In this document: piece after piece, positions 7,001 through 12,934 of the stretch
Layout of the letters: each line of letters begins with the position of its first letter
How positions within the stretch are numbered: the first letter of the stretch is position 1
The notes under the pieces: model-generated
Seen by the model: only the letters and a program-made list of their open reading frames with translations
The model's database searches: none
Told to the model about the DNA's origin: nothing
Position numbers and translations under genes: made by a program
Source: JBFXDW01 sp050180745
Lineage (GTDB): Bacteria > Pseudomonadota > Alphaproteobacteria > UBA9219
Length of the DNA stretch: 17,109 nt
Assembly: GCA_050180745.1 (NCBI GenBank)
Contig: JBFXDW010000037.1
Span: forward strand, 1-17,109
Reading direction: 5' to 3'

Positions 7001-8921
7001 CACCATAGGTAACGGAAGTCATCTCCGCACCGCCTGCATGTGTGCTTTCAACAGCGCGTCCTTCTGCGTCATACGTATAGGTTGAAAAGCGACTGCCATT
7101 TGCATCAATAATGCCCGTCAACGCATTCGGATAGGTTGTGTTCTCATATACGTACTGCCGCTTGGCTCCATCAGGATAAGTAACAGAAACCAAATTGCCG
7201 TTGCTGTCATGCGTATAAGAGTAAACACCGCCATCTGGAAGCGTTGCTCGGCTAATATATCCTTCTCCATCACAAGAAAAGCTCAAGCGATGCCCAAAGG
7301 GGCCCGTTACTGTGCTAAGGTTTCCTTGACCATCATAAGCAAGAGACGTTACACGGCCCTCACGCGTTGTGATGCTTTGGAGCAATCCTTCAGAAGAGTA
7401 ACGTTCAGTACTATCATCCGGCAACACAAGAGACCAACCGGAGGAATTGTTGCCGATTAATTCGAGCAAATCATCAGGCCCTGTTTCCCAAGCGCCAGAA
7501 TCATTTTTGGTGAAGTGATAGGTCTTACCATCCGCACGAGAAATATAGACCTGCTCTGCATCGCTGCTATTATCATAAGCAAACAAACGGTGCCATGTGC
7601 TGGTCCAACGCCTCCCCATACCTGACTCGCCGTTACCTTGGCTGTTATAGTAACGGATCATCTCTAGCCCTGTATGCGCTGCTCCTTGATAATCTGTTTC
7701 TTCTTGGAACTTATTGCCTGTGCCAATACTGATGGGGTTACCATATTCGCAAGGTGTCTTTCCCGCATCTTCTGTATTAACAGCTCCATCGGAAGACTCA
7801 TCAGGAGACTCTTCGGCATAGAAATAATGGACCTTTCCTCCTTTTTCCTGATACTTACCTAAGAGAAGACGGCCATCGTTGCTTAGGTCAAGAAGCTTTA
7901 CCCCATCGTAAGAAACCTCTGCATCGGACAAAGGAGTCGAATACTTAAGAGTCAGATTTTTTAATACGATATCAAATGTTCCATCGTCCAAATCATAAAG
8001 AATTTGTCTAGGGGTAGTATCCCCATCTACCGTATATGTTCCGATCATCTTGTTTTGATTATTAACGGGAAAAACACCATAATCATAAGGAAGCCACACG
8101 CCCTCTGGCACTTCTATTTTTACAAGCTTTCCGTCCGAATATAAACGCCCCGCCCCTGTTACAATACCATTATCATTAATTGACAGTAGGCTAGGATAAA
8201 AAAATGTGGAGCTTTCGCCTTCCTGCCAATAGGAGCCACTTCGCGCAAATAAGACAGGATTATTGGGGTCATTGATAAAGCTGAAACGATCTCCTAAAAG
8301 AGTATCTGCATATCCAGTAACATCGCCCTGATTATTAATACTTGTCGGTTTAAGGTAGGGATAAGAGGAACGATCATAGCTAGGATTATAATCTTCTGGT
8401 ATAGTTACAATAGGTAGGTCCCTGAAAGAGCCGTTATTGTACACAAAAACCGTACCAACGACCAACCATGCATCCTCAAGATGTGAGGTGCCCGTATATT
8501 TGTTCTCAACACGTTTTTGATAGTAATGCTCCTTACCATATACCCCTACTACTTCTCCGTTATCATTGATGTCTTTAAGGCTTAAGCCGGTACCTGTAAT
8601 CCATGTGTAGGTGCCTGTTTCTGCATTATAGATATATCCTTTGCCTTGGTCTGTAAGAGTTCCAACGATCTGCTTGTGATTATTAATGGCAAGAGGCGGA
8701 GAAGGCAGATCCAGATCAATGACTTTATAATCCCCCCATGCACTACCGACTCCTAAAACACTTGCCGCGGCGCAAGCGCATGTGGTGAAAAGAAAAGCGT
8801 TTCGTTTCCAGTCTCGACATATCTTTTTGGGAATAGAAGAGCAAACAGAGCCAAGTTTTTCACACGCCGCAGTTGCACAAAATTTCCACGCCTTCACCAA
8901 AGAAAATCCGGAATCATTCAT
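4026..8921 (-). CDS. Full-length Rhs/YD-repeat polymorphic toxin with HAF-repeat N-terminus
   Basis: The protein has 1631 residues. Residues 1-40 form a long basic, Cys-containing leader; 41-62 are a hydrophobic stretch ending GSAWG, so 1-63 reads as an extended Sec signal sequence. Six HAF-like repeats follow (motif I-N-N/D-x-G-x-x-x-G at about 79, 118, 195, 248, 286 and 346), then an acidic linker (371-390) and a DUF6531 segment (about 391-460, CEYGNPISIGTGNK). YD repeats run from about 530 (YDxxGNL, YSYDxxNR) into the Rhs core, which ends at NVDPSGL (about 1509). The last 122 residues are the tip: no recognised catalytic motif, a Gly/Ala/Pro-rich hydrophobic middle and a charged helical end. 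There is no PAAR domain or VgrG link, so delivery is probably Sec-dependent, not type VI. The shell normally encloses the tip. ATG 8921 has GAG at close spacing and AAGGG further away. Confidence 0.9.
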   Translation of the reverse strand: MNDSGFSLVKAWKFCATAACEKLGSVCSSIPKKICRDWKRNAFLFTTCACAAASVLGVGSAWGDYKVIDLDLPSPPLAINNHKQIVGTLTDQGKGYIYNAETGTYTWITGTGLSLKDINDNGEVVGVYGKEHYYQKRVENKYTGTSHLEDAWLVVGTVFVYNNGSFRDLPIVTIPEDYNPSYDRSSYPYLKPTSINNQGDVTGYADTLLGDRFSFINDPNNPVLFARSGSYWQEGESSTFFYPSLLSINDNGIVTGAGRLYSDGKLVKIEVPEGVWLPYDYGVFPVNNQNKMIGTYTVDGDTTPRQILYDLDDGTFDIVLKNLTLKYSTPLSDAEVSYDGVKLLDLSNDGRLLLGKYQEKGGKVHYFYAEESPDESSDGAVNTEDAGKTPCEYGNPISIGTGNKFQEETDYQGAAHTGLEMIRYYNSQGNGESGMGRRWTSTWHRLFAYDNSSDAEQVYISRADGKTYHFTKNDSGAWETGPDDLLELIGNNSSGWSLVLPDDSTERYSSEGLLQSITTREGRVTSLAYDGQGNLSTVTGPFGHRLSFSCDGEGYISRATLPDGGVYSYTHDSNGNLVSVTYPDGAKRQYVYENTTYPNALTGIIDANGSRFSTYTYDAEGRAVESTHAGGAEMTSVTYGDDAASVILPSGGQRAISFATVFGQVKPTEVENSSCNCGARAYEYDPNTGLLASRTDNNGNMTSYVRNDRGLEISRTEAVGTEDERTITTEWHASFRLPTKITDGERVTSFSYNQDGTLLRRTVSGGGASHVWTYSYNDDAQLVQIDGPRSDVEDVTNFTYDSYGNLASVRNALGHKTSYDRYDANGNLLQVTDPNGLVTQYEYDERGRLIEKNTGGEVTRYEYDFVGLLSKLTRPDGSYLSYSYDAAHRLTSVSDAQGNSIKYQLDEAGNVLSETVADRTGNLARMVGYSYDDLNRVTTDKNTQYSYDANGNVITSTDGTGLTSQYDYDNLNRLVQTVNPASYHSRFTYNRYDEVIQATDARNLTTRYSYDAFGNRLSVNSPDSGETSYEYDGAGNVVAVTNAKAEPRVMKYDALNRMVSVAYANGKTTLYTYDEGAHGVGHMTGIHMSNGSSSTAFTYDEHGRMIGKEVKIGPKVLESAYSYNGAGQLVGVTYPSGAEVSYQYDNQTGNLSDIKVNGQTLVMRATHQPFGPVNGWITGNGSTLYRSFDAHGRLDQQARLGDYFTCTYDSADKLVGFTDNGQDTSYSYYDDGALLSRDAGPSSESYGVDPNQNRIDDAANGATSSYKIASTSNRIVVTEDGNGRIALSYSATGGLAQNKGLSIGYNEAERMSMAASRTSNAFTSYFYNGLNERTYKIGSTGTGRVLYAYDADQRIIGEYQQARNSATIESSTETIYMPNVADYGSRDGYMPIGVLKDGELYYVACGLQGEPRYIVDSTNKPVWRWRHDAFGRGAPDQRPSGSSKDFVYNNRFPGQTYDAETGFFYNLNRYYDPATGRYTRPDPIGLAGGMNPYAYVGGDPVTNVDPSGLENVNLQRLSILERSGQSGSEIWWKIADIISTIGESVQREASGAIDWCGSALVSSAEIAPSVAAGAPVPVVGTSEVLSLAKGYLEKQQDPDDINRYVNNDVKLMEKREKEHLSRLQYLRDPAP
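4395..4829 (-). repeat. Rhs-core repeat, copy 1 (in the expressed gene)
   Basis: This is the 3' end of the conserved core in the full-length gene, just before tip 1. The same DNA is repeated at 2472, 1363 and 443, always in the same orientation and always ending at the codons for DPSGL, where the tips diverge. Direct repeats of this size are good substrates for homologous recombination that would replace tip 1 and its immunity gene with a downstream pair. Confidence 0.9.
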
Positions 8922-9318
8922 GATCTCATAGCCCTTACATCTAAATTAAGAATGGAAACAATAAATCCAAAAGGATAGTCCACAACACACAGTGACAAAA
9001 AAGCATCACCACCCTACAATAAACGAATCAGGACAATTCGACAAAAACGACACTTTGTCAAGGGACAAAAAACAAAAACCTGTCATAAGGTTATGGTTAA
9101 AAAGGAGATGAGAAGAGCCTGATGTTTGCTCAATGGACGGGCCTCTATCGAATTGAGCCCGTAACTGGTTGTATTGAAACGATGTAAGATCGCCCCCTAA
9201 ACTATCCTGCCCCCAAACATGCCCCTGAAATGGGCGTATTCAGTTCGATTCCAGCAACAAGCCAATTGACAGGACGATCTAAGCACAGATTAAGATAACT
9301 GACAATCTTAGCCTTGTC
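8922..9318. other. Intergenic region, no gene seen
   Basis: About 400 bases without a convincing gene. It contains the probable Rhs promoter (9016-9061), a TTTGTC/GACAAA inverted repeat at 9054-9069, and a 7-bp inverted repeat GCTCAAT/ATTGAGC (9128-9134 and 9152-9158). The only plus-strand frame with a start near a purine-rich stretch (9122) stops after 21 codons. The region separates the Rhs locus from the island-type genes and may contain the element boundary, but I see no copy of the tRNA end here. Confidence 0.6.
9016..9061 (-). promoter_or_regulatory. Probable sigma70-type promoter of the Rhs gene
   Basis: On the minus strand TTGTCG (9039-9044) and TATTGT (9016-9021) are 17 bases apart. 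An overlapping alternative uses TTGACA (9056-9061) with AATTGT (9033-9038), also 17 apart. Either would give a leader of roughly 90-105 nt before the ATG at 8921. The pairs were found by eye only. Confidence 0.4.
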
Positions 9319-9705
9319 TTAGTGGGAGGCTGCTGCCTCGATGCCAACATCAAAGGTTAAGCCGCACATGGTTCCATCTGACAGCCTTACCATAACGTTG
9401 CCCATCTGGGTATAACTATGGCTGATTTCCGAAGTCTCGACGATCTTTCCGTAAACCGTGTCCTGTACTTCCCTGATTGCTGCGATATCGCCGGAGAGAG
9501 CCTTTTTGATAAGGGCAAGGGAGATCGCCTCCTCCACCGTAATCCGGCCTTCCAGCTCAATAGGGATATCCTCAGGGGCCTCTTTCAGGTTTGCGGAAAG
9601 ATAGCGTTTCAGAATTGTAGCGCGGTTCAGCGTTCCCTTCCGCTTGCCGGAGGGATTGCCTGATTGTCCTTCTTGCCAAGGGGTAAGATTTTCTGCGTTT
9701 GCCAC
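9319..9705 (-). CDS. DUF5681 family protein
   Basis: The 128-residue protein begins at GTG 9705 behind a GAGGGAG ribosome binding site. The N-terminus has the DUF5681 signature: PWQEGQSGNPSGKRKGTLNR (about residues 9-28), a Gly/Asn/Lys-rich entry motif followed by a helical region (ITVEEAISLALIKKALSGD, AIREVQDTVYGK). The family has no established enzymatic function and is common in prophages and mobile elements of Alphaproteobacteria, often near packaging or DNA-handling genes. Here it is the last of three minus-strand genes starting at 11051, 84 bases after the previous one, so probably in the same transcript. No terminase neighbour is visible. Confidence 0.8.
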   Translation of the reverse strand: MANAENLTPWQEGQSGNPSGKRKGTLNRATILKRYLSANLKEAPEDIPIELEGRITVEEAISLALIKKALSGDIAAIREVQDTVYGKIVETSEISHSYTQMGNVMVRLSDGTMCGLTFDVGIEAAASH

Positions 9706-9789
9706 TACTCCCTCACTGTATTTATGGATAGTTTCGAAAAGAGAATACTCTTTTGCCGATTCGTGGTCAAAATTCTTATTCGCAGTAAA

Positions 9790-10596
9790 TCAGCCGTATT
9801 GCACTGAAAGCGCTTGATATCCATACGCCGCCTTATTCATCCGCAAAGGTTTGTCTCGTGTTGTGCGCGGTAGATGCGGGCCATGTCTCTGGATCGTCTC
9901 AGTTCGCCGGAAGAGTAGCATGGCATGATGATGTAAATTTCCTATGCTGAAAAACTTCAAGCGTTCTTTGTAATTCTTCTTTGCCGCCGTCTTCTTTGCA
10001 ATATCCGTATATTCTTCTTTAGCTTTGGCCTGAGCAAGTCTCAACTCGCCTTTGCAGATTTCACGGTAGGCAATATAGGCCCCTTGGGTCAGATAAATAT
10101 CTTTAATCCGCTGTGCTGGGATGTCGTTGATCGTTTTAACGCGGTTGTTGCGGATGAGTTCGGGAAGCTCAACTTCAAAAAATACCTTATCTATTCCTGC
10201 GCCACAGACATGTGTTTCTATATGACCAGAACATGCCTTTGCAAACTCACGCGAAGCAAAACGCATAACTTTATCGGCATTTTGATCTGCCTCAGCAGAG
10301 TCACGGCCATAAAGGCCTTTAAAATACTCATATATATCCTGCCCACGATCATAAGCGCCAAGCTTCTGTCCAACCTTACAGTCATCAATGAGCGCTGATG
10401 TTCCATCAGCGTTATCAAGCGCTCTATTGTGGTTGTTTATAACTCTGAGCGCCTTCGTTATAAAAACCAATGGGCCGGAATAAAGTTGGACACGACCTTC
10501 AACCTCAAACGCACTTACACCATGCGTATTGATCATGTCTTTAATGACGTTAATCACGTCAAAGGATGTCGGCTTTTTTAGCTTCCGAGCGCACAT
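9790..10596 (-). CDS. Hypothetical protein (268 residues)
   Basis: I do not recognise this protein. It is soluble and basic, without signal peptide or membrane segment. The middle has an alternating charged region (about 120-190) with Ile-rich strands, then a Lys/Ala-rich helix (LRLAQAKAKEEYTDIAKKTAAKKNYKERLK, given here as a description of about residues 187-216 rather than a motif), a His cluster (NLHHH, about 222-226) and an Arg-rich tail. A nucleic-acid-binding role would fit the charge, but nothing proves it. The start at ATG 10596 has only a weak ribosome binding site (CGGA). It lies 32 bases downstream of the 140-residue gene and likely shares its transcript. Confidence 0.65.
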   Translation of the reverse strand: MCARKLKKPTSFDVINVIKDMINTHGVSAFEVEGRVQLYSGPLVFITKALRVINNHNRALDNADGTSALIDDCKVGQKLGAYDRGQDIYEYFKGLYGRDSAEADQNADKVMRFASREFAKACSGHIETHVCGAGIDKVFFEVELPELIRNNRVKTINDIPAQRIKDIYLTQGAYIAYREICKGELRLAQAKAKEEYTDIAKKTAAKKNYKERLKFFSIGNLHHHAMLLFRRTETIQRHGPHLPRTTRDKPLRMNKAAYGYQALSVQYG

Positions 10597-10628
10597 GGAA
10601 ATCCGTCTTGTTTAAGTTGAAAAGACGG

Positions 10629-11051
10629 TTAGCTAACGCTCGGGATTGGTGCGTTCTGTGCACCACGCGCAATCGCCTCTTTTTTCATTCGCTCAATGAC
10701 GTGTCGCGCAGGACGATCTTTATGATCCGTGACTATTAAGTCCCAGACTTCGCTCAAAAGGTTGGTTTTACGCCCTTCGTTTAAGAAACGGCAGGTGTCA
10801 AAATAATGCTCACCTTTATCATTAGATTCTACGAAGATTTCCCGACTTGTCCCGTCCAAGAAAGTTACAGTATAGACTGTCCCTTCAGGCGGCTGTATCC
10901 CACGCGTACCAGCTTTAATGGTCGCGGTCGGAACAATATCTCGAACTGGTTGTTCGATGTTGGACACTTTACCTTTTTTCCTTTTTCCGAAGGAGAATGC
11001 AATCACCTGCGGTTCTCTATAATCGTAATTCAATGCTCTTGCTGTGTTCAT
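10629..11051 (-). CDS. Hypothetical protein (140 residues)
   Basis: No family is recognised. The start at ATG 11051 is well supported by GGGGGA about 9 nt upstream. The N-terminal third is basic (FGKRKKGKVSN, about 21-31). The middle looks like a small beta domain (GTVYTVTFLDGTSREIFVE, about 57-75), followed by helices with several charged residues. There is no signal or membrane segment. It is the first gene after a good promoter (11139-11167) and probably heads a three-gene unit with the 268-residue protein and the DUF5681 protein. It is probably cargo of the mobile element. Confidence 0.65.
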   Translation of the reverse strand: MNTARALNYDYREPQVIAFSFGKRKKGKVSNIEQPVRDIVPTATIKAGTRGIQPPEGTVYTVTFLDGTSREIFVESNDKGEHYFDTCRFLNEGRKTNLLSEVWDLIVTDHKDRPARHVIERMKKEAIARGAQNAPIPSVS

Positions 11052-11138
11052 AATAACGTTCCCCCATGGGCTGGTAAATAATTTCGTGGCCTGTTAATTG
11101 TTGCGCGGTGCGCTAAAATTCATTTTTCCTATCCACGG

Positions 11139-11167
11139 ATCATAACAGAAAAACAGCAATTAAACAA
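11139..11167 (-). promoter_or_regulatory. Probable sigma70 promoter for the 11051-9319 gene set
   Basis: On the minus strand a -35-like TTGTTT (11162-11167) and a -10-like TATGAT (11139-11144) are separated by exactly 17 bases. Transcription would start near 11132, leaving a leader of about 80 nt before the ATG at 11051. The surrounding 11100-11230 is AT-rich, unlike its neighbours. Confidence 0.55.
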
Positions 11168-11310
11168 TTTTGTCATTATTTTCAATAAGTTAAGTTTACA
11201 ATTTGTTAATAAATGAGCATTGTTAAGCTTTTTATCCAGTAAAAGCGTGGGGTTGGAAATTCCCTCTTAACCATACCCGCACTGAAAACCAAGCCAAAGA
11301 GCTCCGCAAT

Positions 11311-11460
11311 ATGTTCCGATACTGCGCTCTGCGCTCCCCCGAGTGCCGTCTAAGCCTTCGCTGTAATCCGATTGTCATCACGGATGATTTCCTGCAATAT
11401 GCCCCCAGTTTGTCCCTTTGGACAGATCGGGGCTTGAATAACCCCTCGTTAACCGGATGA
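11311..11460 (+). CDS. Small reading frame upstream of the coupled pair (49 residues)
   Basis: A plus-strand frame is open from 11227 to the TGA at 11458-11460. The first ATG is at 11311, giving 49 residues with several Cys and Arg (MFRYCALRSPECRLSLRC...). A GAG lies about 9 nt upstream. Its stop overlaps the start of the next small frame as ATGA, which is the main argument that it is real. The protein is not recognised. The opposite strand over the same stretch is also nearly open, so composition alone could explain the frame. Confidence 0.3.
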   Translation: MFRYCALRSPECRLSLRCNPIVITDDFLQYAPSLSLWTDRGLNNPSLTG

Positions 11461-11618
11461 CGCCCGTCAAAACGTCGCTTCTCGACCCTTTGTGGCCGGG
11501 AGGCGTCGGCGTATGTCCAAGCCTCGCGGCTAAAGGCCGTCGCGGTCGTGTTAACGCGGCTTATTCACTCCCGGTCTCCAGAGAGGACATCTCTGGAGGC
11601 TTTTTTATTTGGGGGTGA
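11457..11618 (+). CDS. Tiny coupled reading frame, possible leader or Ash/Icd-like peptide (53 residues)
   Basis: ATG 11457 overlaps the preceding stop (ATGA). The TGA at 11616-11618 is two bases before the ATG of the membrane-protein gene and inside its ribosome-binding region. The peptide is Gly/Arg/Pro-rich in the middle (WPGGVGVCPSLAAKGRRGR) and ends SREDISGGFFIWG. Its size, style and tight overlap recall the short Ash/Icd-like proteins of P4-type elements, but that likeness is weak and from memory. An intrinsic terminator hairpin (11576-11606) lies within its last third, so its translation could control read-through into the next gene. Confidence 0.4.
   Translation: MTPVKTSLLDPLWPGGVGVCPSLAAKGRRGRVNAAYSLPVSREDISGGFFIWG
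11574..11607 (+). terminator. Intrinsic terminator or attenuator hairpin
   Basis: A perfect 9-bp stem, CTCCAGAGA (11576-11584) with TCTCTGGAG (11590-11598), has a 5-base loop (GGACA), is extended by a G-T and a G-C pair, and is followed by six T residues at 11601-11606. It lies entirely inside the 53-residue frame and only about 14 bases before the start of the membrane-protein gene. Confidence 0.8.
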
Positions 11619-11620
11619 AT

Positions 11621-12055
11621 ATGAACACAACGAATCCTGCTTTGTTAAAACTATTGGTTATTCTCCGCTGGGGATCAAGCATCCCTCTCGCTATCGTTTT
11701 CGCTGCGCTGGCGGGTGTTGTCATCAAATTCATGTGGCTTTGGTCTGTCGGGCGTTATGTCGATCCAGAGACTGCAAGTGTAATAAGCATGGGTTTTAAC
11801 ATTGTTGCCGAGAGCAGTGTTGCTGCTGGATCGGGAGCTGCCTTCATGCTTGCATCAACAAAAATTGCTCCAAGCGAAAAAATTTCGGTTGTTTACGTTA
11901 TGGCGGGATTTGGCACAATCTTGTGTTTAGCATTTCTTGCCCTCTGTTTATTCGGTTTTCCTGAGACAAAGTGGCTTGAGGCATGGACTTCCATATGCAT
12001 GGCGTTAGGAGTCATCGGTTTTGTGTATGAAAAACATTCCATGACAAGGGACTAA
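11621..12055 (+). CDS. Small multi-pass membrane protein
   Basis: ATG 11621 gives 144 residues and has GGGGGTG just upstream; a TTG at 11609 is in frame but lies on the T-run of the terminator. There appear to be four hydrophobic segments: about 9-38 (LLKLLVILRWGSS...LAGVVIKF), 60-80 (around the Gly/Ala-rich AAGSGAAFM), 88-112 (VVYVMAGFGTILCLAFL) and 121-137 (SICMALGVIGFV). The family is not recognised. Because a strong terminator hairpin sits immediately upstream, its transcript must come through the two small frames before it or start inside them. It converges on the primase-like gene, 51 bases away. Confidence 0.65.
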   Translation: MNTTNPALLKLLVILRWGSSIPLAIVFAALAGVVIKFMWLWSVGRYVDPETASVISMGFNIVAESSVAAGSGAAFMLASTKIAPSEKISVVYVMAGFGTILCLAFLALCLFGFPETKWLEAWTSICMALGVIGFVYEKHSMTRD

Positions 12056-12106
12056 GCCTAAGCGGGCTCCTGTCTTCCAGACTCCGTCAATAGTTTTGGC
12101 TGTGTT

Positions 12107-12640
12107 TTAGCCTCCATCAAACGGGATTTCCTCTCCATCGTCGAACTCTGCCACTTTTTCAGTTGATGGCGTAGAAACCGACAAAACCGACGAAACCTGT
12201 TCTACTCTCCATGCCTTTGATGAGCGTTTGCCGGGGGCTGGAACAAACCGTTGTCCGTTAACAATTCGGTTGGCGTTTCGTTTGATGTAACGTCCCAAGG
12301 TTTTCCTGTTGATCCCTTTGGGCTCTCCGGCAATATCACTTATAGCCTCGACAAGCTCGTCAACATAAGACGATTTATAGCTTTGCGTTGTATAGTCCAT
12401 GGCCTCGCGGATCATCTTCGCGCCGTTGCCGAAGCAGCCAGACCACGCCTCCAACAAACGCCCCAAGGTTTCTCGTTCTGGGTCTTCGTTCATGGCGCTA
12501 AACATGGCTTCGGTTGGATCAGGTAGTCCCAGCCAAAGCAAGGGCTGGCGGCACAGGTCAGCTACAAAATCTTGATTTTTGACTACGATGGTTTTGTCGG
12601 TTTTGTAGGTTGTCTTTTCTATGTTTGGGGAAGAAGACAT
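12107..12640 (-). CDS. Primase/helicase C-terminal-like protein (truncated replication protein)
   Basis: The 177-residue protein resembles the C-terminal part of large island and satellite primase-helicases: LWLGLPDP, DPERETLGRLLEAW (about 53-66), then EAISDIAGEPKGINRKTLGRYI (in the range 97-118, here named only by its ends) and an Arg-rich end RIVNGQRF...AWRV that would form a winged-helix-like DNA contact. The Walker ATPase and primase cores of the full-length family are absent, and no such sequence lies upstream. It may be a stand-alone replication accessory protein or a remnant. The ATG at 12640 is 3 bases after the stop of the AlpA-like gene, so the two are co-transcribed. The family assignment is from recall of similar sequences. 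Confidence 0.6.
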   Translation of the reverse strand: MSSSPNIEKTTYKTDKTIVVKNQDFVADLCRQPLLWLGLPDPTEAMFSAMNEDPERETLGRLLEAWSGCFGNGAKMIREAMDYTTQSYKSSYVDELVEAISDIAGEPKGINRKTLGRYIKRNANRIVNGQRFVPAPGKRSSKAWRVEQVSSVLSVSTPSTEKVAEFDDGEEIPFDGG

Positions 12641-12642
12641 TT

Positions 12643-12837
12643 CTATATCTCTTCCGATTGAGAGGGATAATTTTTAAGTCTAGATAGGAAATCCTTCAGG
12701 TCGGGTTTAAGGATTAAGGTTCGTTTTCCTAACTTTTTGGCCTTCAATTCCCCAGATTTTATGAGCTCATATAGCTTTGTTTTTCCTAGGCCAGTCAGGG
12801 TGATAGTCTCCTCAATAGAGAATGATAGCTGTTTCAT
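12643..12837 (-). CDS. AlpA/excisionase-type HTH regulator
   Basis: The ATG at 12837 (64 residues, MKQLSFSIEETI...) has AGGAG 7 nt upstream. The longer frame up to 12966 has no such site and runs through the divergent promoter. The protein is a single MerR-like/HTH_17 winged helix: SIEETITLTGLGKTKLYELI (about 7-26) is the helix-turn-helix, followed by the wing (GELKAKKLGKRTLI) and a recognition-loop-like KPDLKDFL. Such proteins in P4-type islands act as transcription regulators and recombination directionality factors for the integrase. It probably binds the repeats between it and the divergent gene. It is followed directly by the primase-like gene. Confidence 0.8.
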   Translation of the reverse strand: MKQLSFSIEETITLTGLGKTKLYELIKSGELKAKKLGKRTLILKPDLKDFLSRLKNYPSQSEEI

Positions 12838-12874
12838 GGTGGGCTCCTGTGTGCTCGTTGTAGATCGTTGTTGA

Positions 12875-12902
12875 ATAATAGGAAAAAGAGCGTTACGGTA
12901 AA
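12875..12902 (-). promoter_or_regulatory. Probable promoter of the AlpA-like gene
   Basis: On the minus strand TTTACC (12897-12902) and TATTAT (12875-12880) are 16 bases apart, upstream of the AGGAG and ATG at 12837. The -35 element overlaps one half of the GTTACGGT inverted repeat, which suits autoregulation. Confidence 0.45.
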
Positions 12903-12931
12903 GGTATAAAACCGTAACAAAACCGTAACGC
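12890..12931. promoter_or_regulatory. Operator-like repeats in the divergent intergenic region
   Basis: There is a perfect 10-bp inverted repeat: GCGTTACGGT (12890-12899) and ACCGTAACGC (12922-12931). An extra copy of the half site, ACCGTAAC, is at 12911-12918. The three half sites lie between the AlpA-like gene and the zinc-ribbon gene; the last ends 3 bases before the ATG at 12935. Binding here could control both directions. Confidence 0.7.
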
Positions 12932-12934
12932 AAC

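Noticed and set aside
9233..9262. TTCGATTCC near 9246 as a possible second tRNA end or att site
   Set aside because: Only a few bases match the tRNA at 17090 and no T-stem pairing or CCA-adjacent acceptor strand can be formed.
11227..11460. A helix-turn-helix-like stretch (LQEIIRDDNRITAKA...) on the minus strand
   Set aside because: It is interrupted by a stop and has no start or ribosome binding site. The likeness to a winged helix is too weak for a pseudogene call.
11594..11600. TGGAGGC shared with the tRNA end as a possible att site
   Set aside because: Seven bases only, and they are part of the terminator stem.
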